A stretch of DNA of 64,000 nt, taken from contig BCKT01000010.1 in the NCBI GenBank assembly GCA_003116875.1, forward strand, positions 1,029,342 to 1,093,341, given 5' to 3'. The position numbers and the translations under genes are program-made. Under the pieces are notes generated by a model. The model saw only the letters and a list, made by a program, of their open reading frames with translations. It was not told where the DNA came from and did not search any database. This DNA comes from Takashimella koratensis (lineage: Eukaryota; Basidiomycota; Tremellomycetes; Trichosporonales; Tetragoniomycetaceae). The stretch's first letter is position 1. Every line of letters begins with the position of its first letter. Positions 10,956-21,413 of the stretch are shown one piece after another.

Positions 10956-12732
10956 AAGCCAGATGCTGAGAAATCGTCAACCCGGCTGCATCTGAGCGGG
11001 TGTCTTCGTCCTCGTGTGGAAGTAGATGTTTAAGCTGGAAAACAGCAGCCGAGAGGATATTTGTGATACGAGATATCGATTGTGGAGTGAGGAGGAGAAG
11101 AAACGAGACGAAGCAGCAAAAAGCAGAGCGAGGAGAAGTTTGACCTTTACCCTCCAAACGAGTTATTGCATACCTCCATAGGTGACCTGTTCATACACTG
11201 ATTGTCTGAGAATGAACCAGTGTTGCTGTCGACTGTGGCTTGTCCCCGCTGCGCTCATTGACCGGTTTTCACGATGACGAGGATTGGGATGAGCAAGGGC
11301 CGGCCGGGTATGGTGAAATGTGCCACAACACGCGAAACGCCGGTGACCAGCTAGGGCAGTGGGTTAATGACCTGTGATTGTTAATTAACATGAGGCACAG
11401 TGGTTATCAGGGATAGTCTTGGCGCTGGACTAGCCTGGATGGAACTGTAAAGATATCCAAGTGGGTCGCCCACAACAGTTTTTCTCGTATCTGTAGAGGA
11501 TCGTATCCGTGGAAGGCATAGCCGACCGAGTCGCTATCACGGCTAGACCCGAGTGACTCTTGAAGTCTTGGCCAACGACTGCGTTTTACCGCCTCCTCCC
11601 GACATCCCTCATCCCATAGTTCACATCCCAACAATGGGGTACCGTATCAGCGGCACAGACTTATCCTTGCCCACTCTTCACATTTCCACATTTCCACATT
11701 GAACGAGGGATGTGGGTCTTGATCACGTCAGAAGAGGACGTGCGATGACGACGTCGCGCGCGTTGAGTGAGAGTGAACAAAAAGACCAAGACTGTGGTTT
11801 TGGTATCGCCCGAGTATGCGGAGTCTTGTCGCCTTTCTCCCACATCTCCACATGATGCACCGACCTGGGAGGAGCCGCGCCAAGCTTTCCGACGAGTGTG
11901 GGTAGGTGTGGGTAGGGTTGGGTGTGGGAGGAGTCGGGACAGCTCGTATCGTACCTGCCTGCCTGCCTGGGCCACAAGCAAGAGGAGCAAAGACGAGCCC
12001 AGCAGGCGAAGGGGATCTGGGTTTTCTGCCCTGAATCGAAGACGATCCTCCCCCTTCCGCCCACATTTCCACCACTCGCCCACATGGAATTACCCAGCCC
12101 GCCCGCCTGGACTCCACCGGACAAACAAGTTTCGACCCTTACTCAATGACTCCCATAGCTCCTTTACCCTGTCCCCTGTGTTCCCCTGTCCCATATTCTT
12201 CCGCAAGCAGACACCTTGTCGCGTATTTTTTTACTGCATCTCGCTCTCGTCGCCACCGACACCTGCCTCCCTCCCTCCTGCTGTGATCCTGTGATGGGCA
12301 TCTGAGCCTGCGGGGAGGAGCGGGCGGATCAGACCTGACCCCGCAGACGCAGACGTGCTCAGGATCTCTCATGCAAGATATCAAATGCGATAGATAACGT
12401 GCTCAGTTTCTCAAGTGGGGGATGAAAAGTGGAGAGAGGCGGCAAAATGGACCTCGTCTCAGTCAAAAACATGATAAAGAATTGCAGCACAACATTGGGG
12501 TGTAAAAAAATGCAGTATATATTACTCTAGCTCTCGACATCTGTTCAACCCCTCCCGCCCCCCCCCGTGTTCTCGTATTCTCGTCTGACTGTCCCCCTCC
12601 CCCCCACCTTTCTGGTTCTTCCATCGTCCTTCTAGCTCCGGCTACCCCTGCCTACCCTTACCTCTACCACCTCGCCCGCCCCCGGCTCTACTTTTACTCA
12701 CCAGCCTAACCCCCACCTTTGATCCCCACACC
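10956..12732. other. 1.8-kb gene-free region upstream of the MFS transporter
   Basis: No supported gene. It holds the p23 3' untranslated region (left) and a long promoter and leader for the transporter (right). Features seen are a G-rich, telomere-like run at about 11896-11930 (GGGTAGG and GGGTTGGG units), repeated CCACAT motifs (separate entry) and a C-rich pyrimidine leader from about 12550 to 12720. Open frames on both strands overlap each other and look like chance. Confidence 0.5.
11686..12085 (+). promoter_or_regulatory. Cluster of CCACAT motifs upstream of the MFS transporter
   Basis: Six plus-strand CCACAT hexamers lie at 11686, 11694, 11840, 11848, 12061 and 12080, arranged as three close pairs 8 to 19 bp apart. 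The pairs share the context T(T/C)(T/C)CCACAT. A role as a transcription-factor array for the downstream transporter is inferred from position and pairing only. Confidence 0.3.
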
Positions 12733-14903
12733 ATGTCCGAGAAACGCTCTATCGGGAGCAAGATCTCCCGGATCGTATGGGACTGCGACGACAAGCCCGA
12801 GGAGGAGCGCAAGTTTGTCCAGCGTCTCGATCTGGGCCTTATGAGTGAGTTGTTTGTGTTATTTGGTGCGGTTTATTTATTGGGTATGGTGGGGTAGTGG
12901 AGGTCGTGGCGTTGGGGGTGAAGAGTTGGCCGTCGCTGCTGGGGCGTGGACCAGGGGAGTAGCGAAGTTATGGGCAGAAGTGGGATCCATCTGTAGATCG
13001 GGGAGCTGACTGCCTTCCCTAGCTATCGCGTGTCTCGGCTACTTTGTCAAGTACCTCGACCAGGCCAAGTGAGTCATCCCACAATCGACAACCCCAGACT
13101 GCTATCTTTTCTGCTCCACTGCTGACACCTCCCCAGCGTGACCAACGCCTACGCGGCTGGTATGCAGACCGACCTCGGTTTCGAGGGTAACGGTGAGTGA
13201 TTACTCCTCTCTGCTCACTCTTGGTCCCCGTCTCCCACCTTCTTTCGACCCCCGACTGACTCGTTTCGCAGACTACAACACCTTGCTCTCCATGTTCACT
13301 GCCGGTTACGTTATCGGCCAGTTCCCTGGTACCATCCTTATGACCATTGTGTCTCCTGCTATTTGGTTGCCTGCTTGTGAAGTCTTGTAAGTTTACTGAT
13401 TCTTCCGCTCTGCTCCACTACTTCACCTCGGCCTCCCTTCCTCCTCCACCGACTCAAGCTAACCCCCCCGTAGCTGGTCGATTCTCGTCTTCGCCTGTGC
13501 TGGATGCCACGACCGCCACCAACTCATGGTTCTCCGCTTCTTCATTGGTCTCGCCGAAGCCACCGCTTACCCCGGTATGCTCTGGTGCCTTGGATCGTGG
13601 TACAACAAGATGGAGCTCGGCAAGCGTGCAGTCATCTTCCAGTCCTCTTCGTCGGCCGCATACATGTTCTCGGGTTACCTCCAGGCTGCGACGTTGCACT
13701 TGGACGGAGTTAATGGACTCAAGGGATGGCAGTGGTTGTTCATCATGGACGTGAGTAGCGCACGAGGATCCTCGGGGGGAGGGGGGTGGGGGGGGGGGGG
13801 GGGGGGGCTTGGAGGGCTTTCCTCGACTTCATCTCCACTTTCAACCCCGCCCCTTTCAACACTTGACCAACCTTTTGTCTCTCTCAAGAGTCGTTTCCTG
13901 ACCTATCCCAGGGCGTCATCTCCATGCCCATCGCCATCCTCGGATTCTTCATGATTCCCAACACCCCGAGCCGACCCAACAAATGGGCCGAATTCTGGCT
14001 CAAGCCCGCAGACTTTGAGTATGCTCGTCAACGTATGGCCAAGATCAAACGACCTGCTCAAAAGGGATACACTTGGTCTACTTTCAAAAACGCTTTCTTC
14101 GTCTCCCCTTGGGCCCTTCTCTTTATGGTTCCGTACATCTGCTACGTTGTTGGACTCGGTTCATACGCCTACTTCAACCTCTACTTGAAAGCCGTCAAGT
14201 ATTCCGCCACCCAAGTCCAGGTCATCCCTACCGCCGGCTACGGGTTGTCCATTGTCTGTGCGCTCGGTTACTCTTGGACCTCGGACGCGATCGGCAAGCG
14301 TTGGCCCGTCATCATGTTTGCCGGTACTATCGCTTTCGTCGGTAACATTATTCTCTCCGTTTGGCCCGAGAGCAACTCTGGCAAAGTGAGTTAATCCCCC
14401 ACCCCTACACAAGTCCCTCGACCGGGGCCTACCTGTTAACATGCCTTTTCTCGCGCATCATTCGCTGACGTACACCCCAGTTCGCCGGTTTCTTCCTTTG
14501 CTACACCGTCACTGGGTCCGGTGCGCTCATGCTTGCGTGGGCTAACGAGCTCGCTTCGAAATACGGTGCCGAAGAGCGTTCCATCACTCTTGGTTTCCTC
14601 AACACCATCTCCTACGTCTTCAACTCTTGGGTTCCCAACCTTGTCTGGCCCGCTTCGTCCGCCCCGCACTACCCGGTCGGATACAAGGTATCGACTGCGT
14701 TCTTCGGGATTTACGTTATCGGCACCTTTGTCATTTTCTTGATCACGAGGTACCGTGCCAACAAGGGGCTCGATGGGGAGGACGAGGACGAGACCGTCGC
14801 TTCGCAGAACGACACAAGCAGTGAGAGCGAGAAGGCAAACCCCGCCGAGGGTTTGCCTGCGCTCGAGGCAGTCGAGGGCGCCGCCACTTCGGCCGGTCAC
14901 TAG
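12733..14903 (+). CDS. MFS transporter of the anion:cation symporter family (allantoate/pantothenate/vitamin type)
   Basis: A plasma-membrane proton symporter for a small organic anion, of the Dal5/Fen2/Tna1/Liz1 (ACS) branch of the major facilitator superfamily. The start is ATG at 12733 (context ACACCATGTCC). The N-terminus KFVQRLDLGLMTIACLGYFV is typical, followed by KYLDQANVTNAY, GYVIGQFPG, RFFIGLAEATAYPG and WFGxW-like LGSWYNKMELGKRA, all ACS hallmarks. A cytosolic loop (FEYARQRMAKIKRP) separates two halves of six helices. The C-terminus is acidic (DEDET) and ends EGAATSAGH at TAG 14903. About 500 residues in seven or so exons, the family norm. The substrate cannot be told from sequence; pantothenate, allantoate, nicotinate and biotin precursors are all candidates. 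One intron contains an unusual poly-G tract. Confidence 0.87.
13774..13807 (+). repeat. Poly-G tract inside an MFS transporter intron
   Basis: A G-rich tract with a pure 20-G run at 13788-13807 lies just inside an intron whose donor is GTGAGTAGCG at 13751. It is one of three long G runs in this window, two of them certainly intronic. It may form a G-quadruplex in the nascent RNA, and its length should be treated as uncertain. Confidence 0.9.
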
Positions 14904-15562
14904 ATACACAGGTGATAAGAGTATAGAAGGGATAGGATATGTGTCACTACTGTTTTGTCACTTGTCGATGAAGGCTGGAAGATTTTAGACTATGCTTTGA
15001 ACAGTATTTCAATACGATCTTCGTGGGTAGATCATGGGTCTTTAATGCATGATCTCTTGATCAGTCAATGATACCAGTGTCGTCACTGACCAACATCACC
15101 ACATTCGTTGGTCTACTGACTTGAAAGGAGAGACTTTGGGCGTCTGACATACCGAGAGTAGGTCAGGGTGGAGTACCTCCACAGACGTGGGTAGAATAAG
15201 ACCTCGAATTCATACGTGCGTATATATGTATAAAGAAGAAGGGAAAGGGGGGGATCGTGATACGTGTGTGTGTTTCACCAACAAGCAGTCAATCTGTCAT
15301 CTTTGTCACTTTTTTTTCTCTGGTTGTTGGTCCGCTTTCTCCTCCATAAGGAACGTTTTTGGACACTTTGACACTGGAGTTTGTTTTTTTTCGTAATTCG
15401 CCTGGAAAAATCTCGTCTCACAAGTCGCCTTCCTGTGCTACGCTCGATGATACTTTCCTTGTCGTGGAATGGTTACTTCCCATTCTTTACTCCTTGCCAA
15501 CCTCCGCCCTCCATGTCTTCTTCCCCGCCCTCGCGTAAAGACGCGCCGACACTGCCCCGGTC
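14904..15562. other. Convergent 3' region between MFS transporter and TPS1
   Basis: About 660 bp between two stop codons of converging genes, so it should contain both 3' untranslated regions and polyadenylation signals. It is more AT-rich than its flanks, with T runs near 15308 and 15384. No gene is supported. Confidence 0.5.
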
Positions 15563-17900
15563 CTAGGCGACGGCAGCAGCCTTGGACGCCGGGGGTTGCG
15601 AGTACCGTCGCTTGATGCTGGCCTTTGAACTGGTCCGGCTAAGCGAGCCCGACTTGCGTCGTTGCATCCCCCAAGGCGAAGGTGCGCGGCCGGTCGATCG
15701 TGTGACTGACAGCATATATCAGCTCTGACGCAAATTGTCTGCGGGCCCGAGATAAGTCGTAAAGCCACTCACGCTCGTTCATGAATGACACACCCCAAGC
15801 CTCGGCGGTAAACTTCTTCACGTACTGAAGAGTTGTTAGCTGTTGGCGACACATCATACCCAGCAACTACTCACGTTGAAAAGCTTGTCCCAGTTGGACT
15901 TGCGTGTCTCGGCGTTCATAGTGAGCGCGGCGTGGATCGCGTCCGCGGTGCTTTGCACATCCCCTGTTGATATCTATCAGTTTCCGCAACATTGCGTGTA
16001 GCTTGAGACCACTTACAAGGGTTGATGAGCAAGCTCCCGTTCAAACTCTGCGCGGCACCTGCAAACTCGGACAGAATCATCGACCCGTGTCGCTCCGCTT
16101 GACTCGAAATGTACTCGTACGCGACGAGGTTCATCCCGTCCCTTGTCGACGTGATGAGACACGCGTCCGCGAGCGCGTACATTGCCGTCAATTCGTCGAA
16201 TGGTACCGACTTGTGCATGAAGTGAATCGGCATAAACTCGACGGTCCCGAACCGACCGTTGATTCGTCCGACAAGCTCGTTGACGCACGCTCGGAGGTTC
16301 TGGTACTCCTCGACATCCTGGCGAGACGGGATGGCGAGTTGGACCAGCACGACTTTCCCGATCCACTCGGGGTGCTGGGTAAGGAATACTTCGAGCGCGT
16401 GAAGCTTCTGCGGAATCCCCTTGATGTAGTCGAGTCGATCGACACCAATGAGGATCTTGCACCCCTCGAAACGTGCTTCGAGCTGGCGAAGGCGAGTCTG
16501 GATTTTGTCTGTCTTCAGGCCGTTGAAGAACTGCATGGGCTCGATACCGATTGGGTAGGTCCCGACTTGCACGTAGCGGCCCTCGAACTCGATACCGTTG
16601 GGTTGCGTCTCGATGCCGAGAATTCGCGTGCACGAGGACAGGAAGTGTCGCGCGTAGTCGTACGTGTGGAATCTGGGGTCAGTGATATCCTTACGGCGAG
16701 ACTTACCCTACAAGGTCACATTGCAGTACGCCGAGTAAGATCTCGCGTCGAACGGGTAGAACGCTGGATATTAGCATGTGATTTCCCACTTCTAACTCAC
16801 CGGTAGATCTCGCTCGAGGGGAATGGCGTGTGGAGGAAGAACCCAATGCGCACGCCCTCCTTGCCCCGCTCCTTGGCCCGGAGCTCTTGCTGTTGGAACG
16901 CGCTGAGACCACGAGCAATCCCTGGCCGCTTACTCCCTCCGTGGGTAAGCACCTCGCCTCCTTCCTCTTCCACATCCTCTAACATCTCGACGCCTTCATC
17001 CACGGGCTGAGCAACGCCCTGACCCATCCCCATCTCTTGGACCACCGCATCCGAGACACCCTCCTTTACTCGGCCCATCTCCATCCTCGTCATCTCGCCG
17101 TGCGCGGACTCGCCCGAGATCATCGTGCGCAGCAACATCGGCAGCAACATCAGGTGATAGTCCTGGACCCAAACGACGTCTCCGGCTTGAACGAACCCAG
17201 CTACAACGTCGGCGAATCGCATGTTGGCCTCACGGTAGGCTAACCAGTTCTCCGAGTCAAAGTTCATCTCTCCAGGGTGGTAGTGGAACAGCGGCCAGAG
17301 GATGGAGTTGGAGAAGCCTGCGAGGTTAGCACGTGTCTGTGTTTGAGGTTAATTCACCATTGTAGTGACGCTCCGCAAGCTCATCCGAGAGGTAGACCGG
17401 GTAGCATTGGTACTCCTCGAGAAGACGCGAGTTGACCTTCTCGCGGTCCTTGACGGGGATCTGTGGAAGTTAGCAATGTAACACTCTTGGTCTGAGACAC
17501 TCACGTCCTTTCCAGGCCAGCCAATCCATGTAAACGACATGGTCTTTTTGCAACCCGACAGCGCCGAGACCAGCCCACCCGAGGACATCTGCGCAGCCGC
17601 TCCCATGTCAGCACGTTCTCCCCAGAAGTAGCTGTGACATCAGATACAACCCACCTTGAACGTGTACTCTCCATTCGCGTCCTTGCTGATCGTCACCGGC
17701 AACCGGTTACTGACGACAATCAACCTGCCTTGCTTCTTCTCCTTCTCCTCGCCGTTGCCGTTCGCTGGGGCCGCGCCATCTGCAGTCGGAGTCGGTTGGG
17801 ATTTGGGGGACGCAGTGAAAGGCATGGTAGGGGAGGTATGAGTAGTCGGGGATGAAAAGCTGGTGGGATATGGCTGACCGGTGGGCGCGGTAGCCGGCAT
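15563..17900 (-). CDS. TPS1: Trehalose-6-phosphate synthase (alpha,alpha-trehalose-phosphate synthase, UDP-forming)
   Basis: Joins UDP-glucose and glucose-6-phosphate to trehalose-6-phosphate in the cytosol, the first step of trehalose synthesis, needed for heat and stress survival; a GT20 glycosyltransferase. The N-terminal linker leads to RLIVVSNRLPVTI (about 59-71), then the glucose-6-phosphate site GGLVSAL, WIGWPG, the acceptor segment WVQDYHLMLLP, HTPFPSSEIYR, VGFHTYDYARHF, GVDRLDYIKGIPQK, and TSTRDGMNLVAYEY with SEFAGAAQSL, all intact. An acidic, Met/Glu/Gly-rich insertion of about 90 residues (about 209-298) separates LLPMLLR from IGFFLHTPFPS; Cryptococcus Tps1 has a disordered insertion at the same place. 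I start at the ATG at 17900; the upstream in-frame codon at 17930 is GTG. Stop is TAG at 15563-15565. The C-terminal tail is basic and Ser-rich. Confidence 0.94.
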
Positions 17901-19105
17901 GGTCTGGGTGTGGAGTAGAACGACGGGCACGGGGTCGCGTCGGGGCGGTGACTGGGGGCGGGGGAGTATGAGAGGAATGAAGGTTTGAGTAGTGGTTGAG
18001 GGAGAATGGAGTCGGGTGGGAGTCGGGGTTGGAGGTCAGGTGTCGCCGTGAGTCAAAGGGGCGAGGGTTTTAAGTGCCGAGTGCGAGTGCAGGGCGTGAG
18101 GGTCGTTGATGTCGTGGTCGTTGAGGTTGAGGAATGTAGCGGTGGTGGGAGAGAGATGACCAGATGAAGGAGGTGGTGGTGGGTGGTGGTAGGGGAGATG
18201 GATGTGGACGGGAGAAAAGGTGTACCGAGGATTTCAAAGGGTAAAGGATGGACCCAAAGGATGATCTAAAACGTAAATGACGGCTATCCACAGACCCAAA
18301 GGATAGGGGGTTGACAAGGGGAACCAGGGGGGAACAGCCAAAGGATCAAGTGACGTATTGATTCTTTTCCACGCAGCAAATTCGCCAGGAACGGTGTGTA
18401 CAGTACAGTGGGTGGTTGAGTGATTACACCCAGGAACATTTCTACAGAACCCAGTGACGCTGTGACGTCCATCCATGCTGACGCTTCTCTCACCACTGCC
18501 CCTCTAGCTCATGCACCCGCGCCCTGCTTAGGAATCCGCCAGGTCGAGAACTTGCGTCTCTCTTGGCGCTCGATTCTTGTCGCTTCTTGACTGACCTCTT
18601 GTCTTCTCAGAACCAGACGGAAACCCGCCCCACCCCACTGAAAAACAAGGTCCGGGGTAAAGGGCGCAAAGGCGCTCCCAGGGTCCTCCTCTCACGGCAG
18701 TCGGAACACTGACGGATCGGCGGATGTAAACCTTCACCTCTGGGCGGTTTCGCCATTGGCCATCGGAGCAATCCGGGGGTCCTCACTGCCCAATCTTCGG
18801 ACCGGTATTCGCGAGCTCATCATCGCGTCGGGTCTTGGACTGGAGCGGTGATTCCCACAGTAAGTGGCGCCCTTCTGCGCCTTCTGTGGGATCTTGCTAG
18901 ACGCACACAAGGCACTCTACACCCATAGAAGGAGGCAGAAGGACTCGCGCGACTCCTTTGTTGGCTGGAGAGACCGGTATTGCGCCATGCACGAACTATG
19001 GGGACGGATGCATCCTCCCGTGATTACATCGGTTCTATGATGATGACACACAGCCCTTTGCCCGTATCATCAGCCTCGTCAACTACCACTGGCTCACTGA
19101 CCCCT
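17901..19105. other. TPS1 upstream region and 3' flank of the next F-box gene
   Basis: About 1.2 kb with no supported gene. The left part is the TPS1 leader and promoter, strongly purine-rich on the plus strand (pyrimidine-rich on the coding strand), with stress-type AGGGG elements listed separately. The right part precedes the stop of the minus-strand F-box gene. Confidence 0.5.
18305..18332 (+). promoter_or_regulatory. Three AGGGG stress-response-like elements upstream of TPS1
   Basis: AGGGG occurs at 18305, 18317 and 18327, three copies in 28 bp about 400 bp upstream of the TPS1 start. AGGGG/CCCCT is the STRE core bound by Msn2/4-type zinc fingers in yeasts, and trehalose synthase genes are classic targets. 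The local DNA is purine-rich, so chance contributes; function is inference. Confidence 0.35.
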
Positions 19106-20940
19106 TCACTCAGATTCGTTACAGCCATCTAGCATTGATGCAATCCCTTCGTACTCCTGATCCATCTGCATGTAGTACTCGTCCACGCACTCGTCCAGGA
19201 TCTCCCAGCCAGCTGACGGCATCTCCAGCTCGCGACCGCCGTCCAACCACCTCTCGTCCTCCTTCAATACCTTGTAAACCGCTTGCAGAGCCGACTTTGA
19301 GATGACCACCCTCCTGTAGATGGCGAGGTCGGACCAGTGTCTGACGCAGCGCTCGCTGGTTCCGAACGACATAGGCCCAAGAGTGCTCGAGCGGATGTGG
19401 AAGAACGTCCCGCGCCCGCCCGGGTGACCTACGTACGTGCGAATGATGCAGCCATCGATATTGTGCTTTTCCCACTGCGAAGGGTGCATCCCGGCATCTT
19501 CGCACCCGTTCCACACATAGTTGACCACCACCAGCGACTTGGCATCGACGAGCTGATTCAGATCCTGGTCGCCTCGTGCATCCCACTGAGGTGGTACGTA
19601 GACGAGATACTCGTCCGGCACAGTCTCAAAGTGTCCGTCCTTGCAAAGCGAGATGAAGTAGGTCAATCGAGTCATGAGAGGAAAAGGTGGGATGCTGTGC
19701 AGCTGCTCTTCCGTCAGCGACCTGTTGTTTGGGCAGGGGAGAAGAATCGATACCAACTCTGATATCGATGGGGCCCTTGGGGCGCTGCCTGGAATTCCAC
19801 GACTTGGTCTCCAATGCGGTGAAGCATGGTCGTAAATCATGCCAAGCGAGATGATCAATGTCCAACCCATCTACGCGCAACGTCTTGAGGTTCCTGTGCA
19901 CGTGAAGCGCCTTGGCAAGCCGTTCAAAAGTCAAGAGCTCCGGCACAAACTCGTTTTCCTGGTCTCTCTGGATATGGAGGAACTCCAAGTTGGGAGCCGC
20001 GGCGAGGAACGCTGCGGGAAGGCCTGGAGAATTGCAGCCGTCGTACCGCAACCAGCGAAGGTGCGGGAGCCGTGGCAAGTCGGCGGTCTCGAACCCGGGT
20101 TGTTGGTCGTTCCATGCCTCGAAGAAGGTTTCTAGAGTGAGGCGTCGAACGAATGGAAACAGCGATAAGAGGGCACGTAGGTGTCCCATTTGAGTTACAG
20201 GGATAGCCAGGTCGACCATCCGAGGAAACTCGCGTCCCTCGGTGAAGAACAGGAGGCGACGGTAGAACCTCTCCAGCTGCGGTTTCGAGTTCAAGGCGCC
20301 GTCGCCGAGGTGAAACCGGCTGAGCGTAGACGAGCAAGCGTGGAAGATCCCGACAAGCTCCCGAACGCAAAAGATGGGGATACCGCCATGCAGGTCAAAG
20401 TGCCGCATTGAGCTTCGAATGAAGACGTTTCGGCGCACTTGGGCAAGACTCCAGACAACGAACGCGTCCTTGCCCCCTGAGTACGTCAGTACTCTTCCAA
20501 TCGAATCAATGGGTCTCATCGCAGCCCTCCATGATCGTGGTGGTACTATTTGAGGATCTCACTCGCTCACCTTTGCACAAGTTGGGGTTTTCGCCATCGC
20601 CGTCCGCTTGGTCGTCCTCCTCGTCCTCTTCCCAGTCGTCCTCCCACTCCTCAACGTCGTCGTCCACCCGATCCTCGAAGGAGATACTAAGCGTCGACCA
20701 ATTGGCAGCGGTCCCTGCGTGTCGCCATGCTCGGCAGGTGAGCGCGAGGTTGGGGCCGTCGGCGGTATCTACGAAAGATGCGATGGCGAACTTGACCTCG
20801 AGAGGGAGGGTGGTGAATGTGGCGAGAGGGGAGACGGTACGGGTGGGCGGGGAGAGAATGCACAGGGCGGAAGCGCAGGGAGCAAAGGTGTGGACGGAGC
20901 CAGGAGAGCCTGGGATCGACAAGACCGACTCAGTCGACAT
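19106..20940 (-). CDS. F-box-like protein, lineage-specific, with leucine-rich C-terminal region
   Basis: Probably a substrate receptor of an SCF ubiquitin ligase. The ATG at 20940 begins MSTESVLSIPG; the codon just upstream in frame is GTG. The F-box-like segment is TLPLEVKFAIASFVDTADG followed by LALTCRAWRHAG. Next is a strongly acidic stretch (VEEWEDDWEEDEEDD). After an intron come loosely leucine-rich repeats (LPHLRWLRYDGC, APNLEFLHIQ, HRNLKTLRVDGLDIDHL). A further intron of about 52 nt (from about 19764, GTTGGT donor and GAG acceptor) restores the frame into the last exon, ending MLDGCNESE at TGA 19106-19108. About 550-600 residues. Basidiomycetes carry many such divergent F-box proteins; the target is unknown. 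Confidence 0.62.
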
Positions 20941-21413
20941 CACGCTTGTTCAGCGCGGTTTTTGTGTCCCCTGCACCCGTTGAGGTTGCGAGGATGGAGA
21001 AGAAAAGAGAACAAGAGGTCGGCACAGATTCGGTTATATGCACCCGTTGGGTGGCAAATTACAAGTTGGTGGCAAAAAAAACAGGTGCAGCGAGTCAGGG
21101 TGGATGGTGCAGCGAACGATACGTGTCGAGTCGAAATCGGCTCCGGGTGGCGGTGAAGTGTTACGGCACTCGCGTGAAGGTGAGGACGAAGCAGAACTCG
21201 AACGTAGAAAGTGTATGGACAGTGAGGACTCTATATACATGTGTATGTGGAAAAGCGGTCATGAACGGACAGACTCGAGTCGATTCGTAGCGGCGATTTC
21301 TTTTGTGGTTTTTGAATTTTCGGTAAACGAACAGAACGAAAAGGGACTATGGACAAACGAAATGGACCTGTGTACAAAACCTCCTTCCCTCCTAACTCAG
21401 ACATTGTCACATT
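20941..21413. other. Intergenic region between two F-box genes
   Basis: About 470 bp containing the promoter of the F-box gene at left and the 3' flank of the next gene at right. AT content rises near 21300-21400. No gene supported. Confidence 0.45.

Noticed and set aside
16028..16806. 279-codon plus-strand open frame over TPS1
   Set aside because: Antisense shadow of the highly conserved TPS1 coding region.
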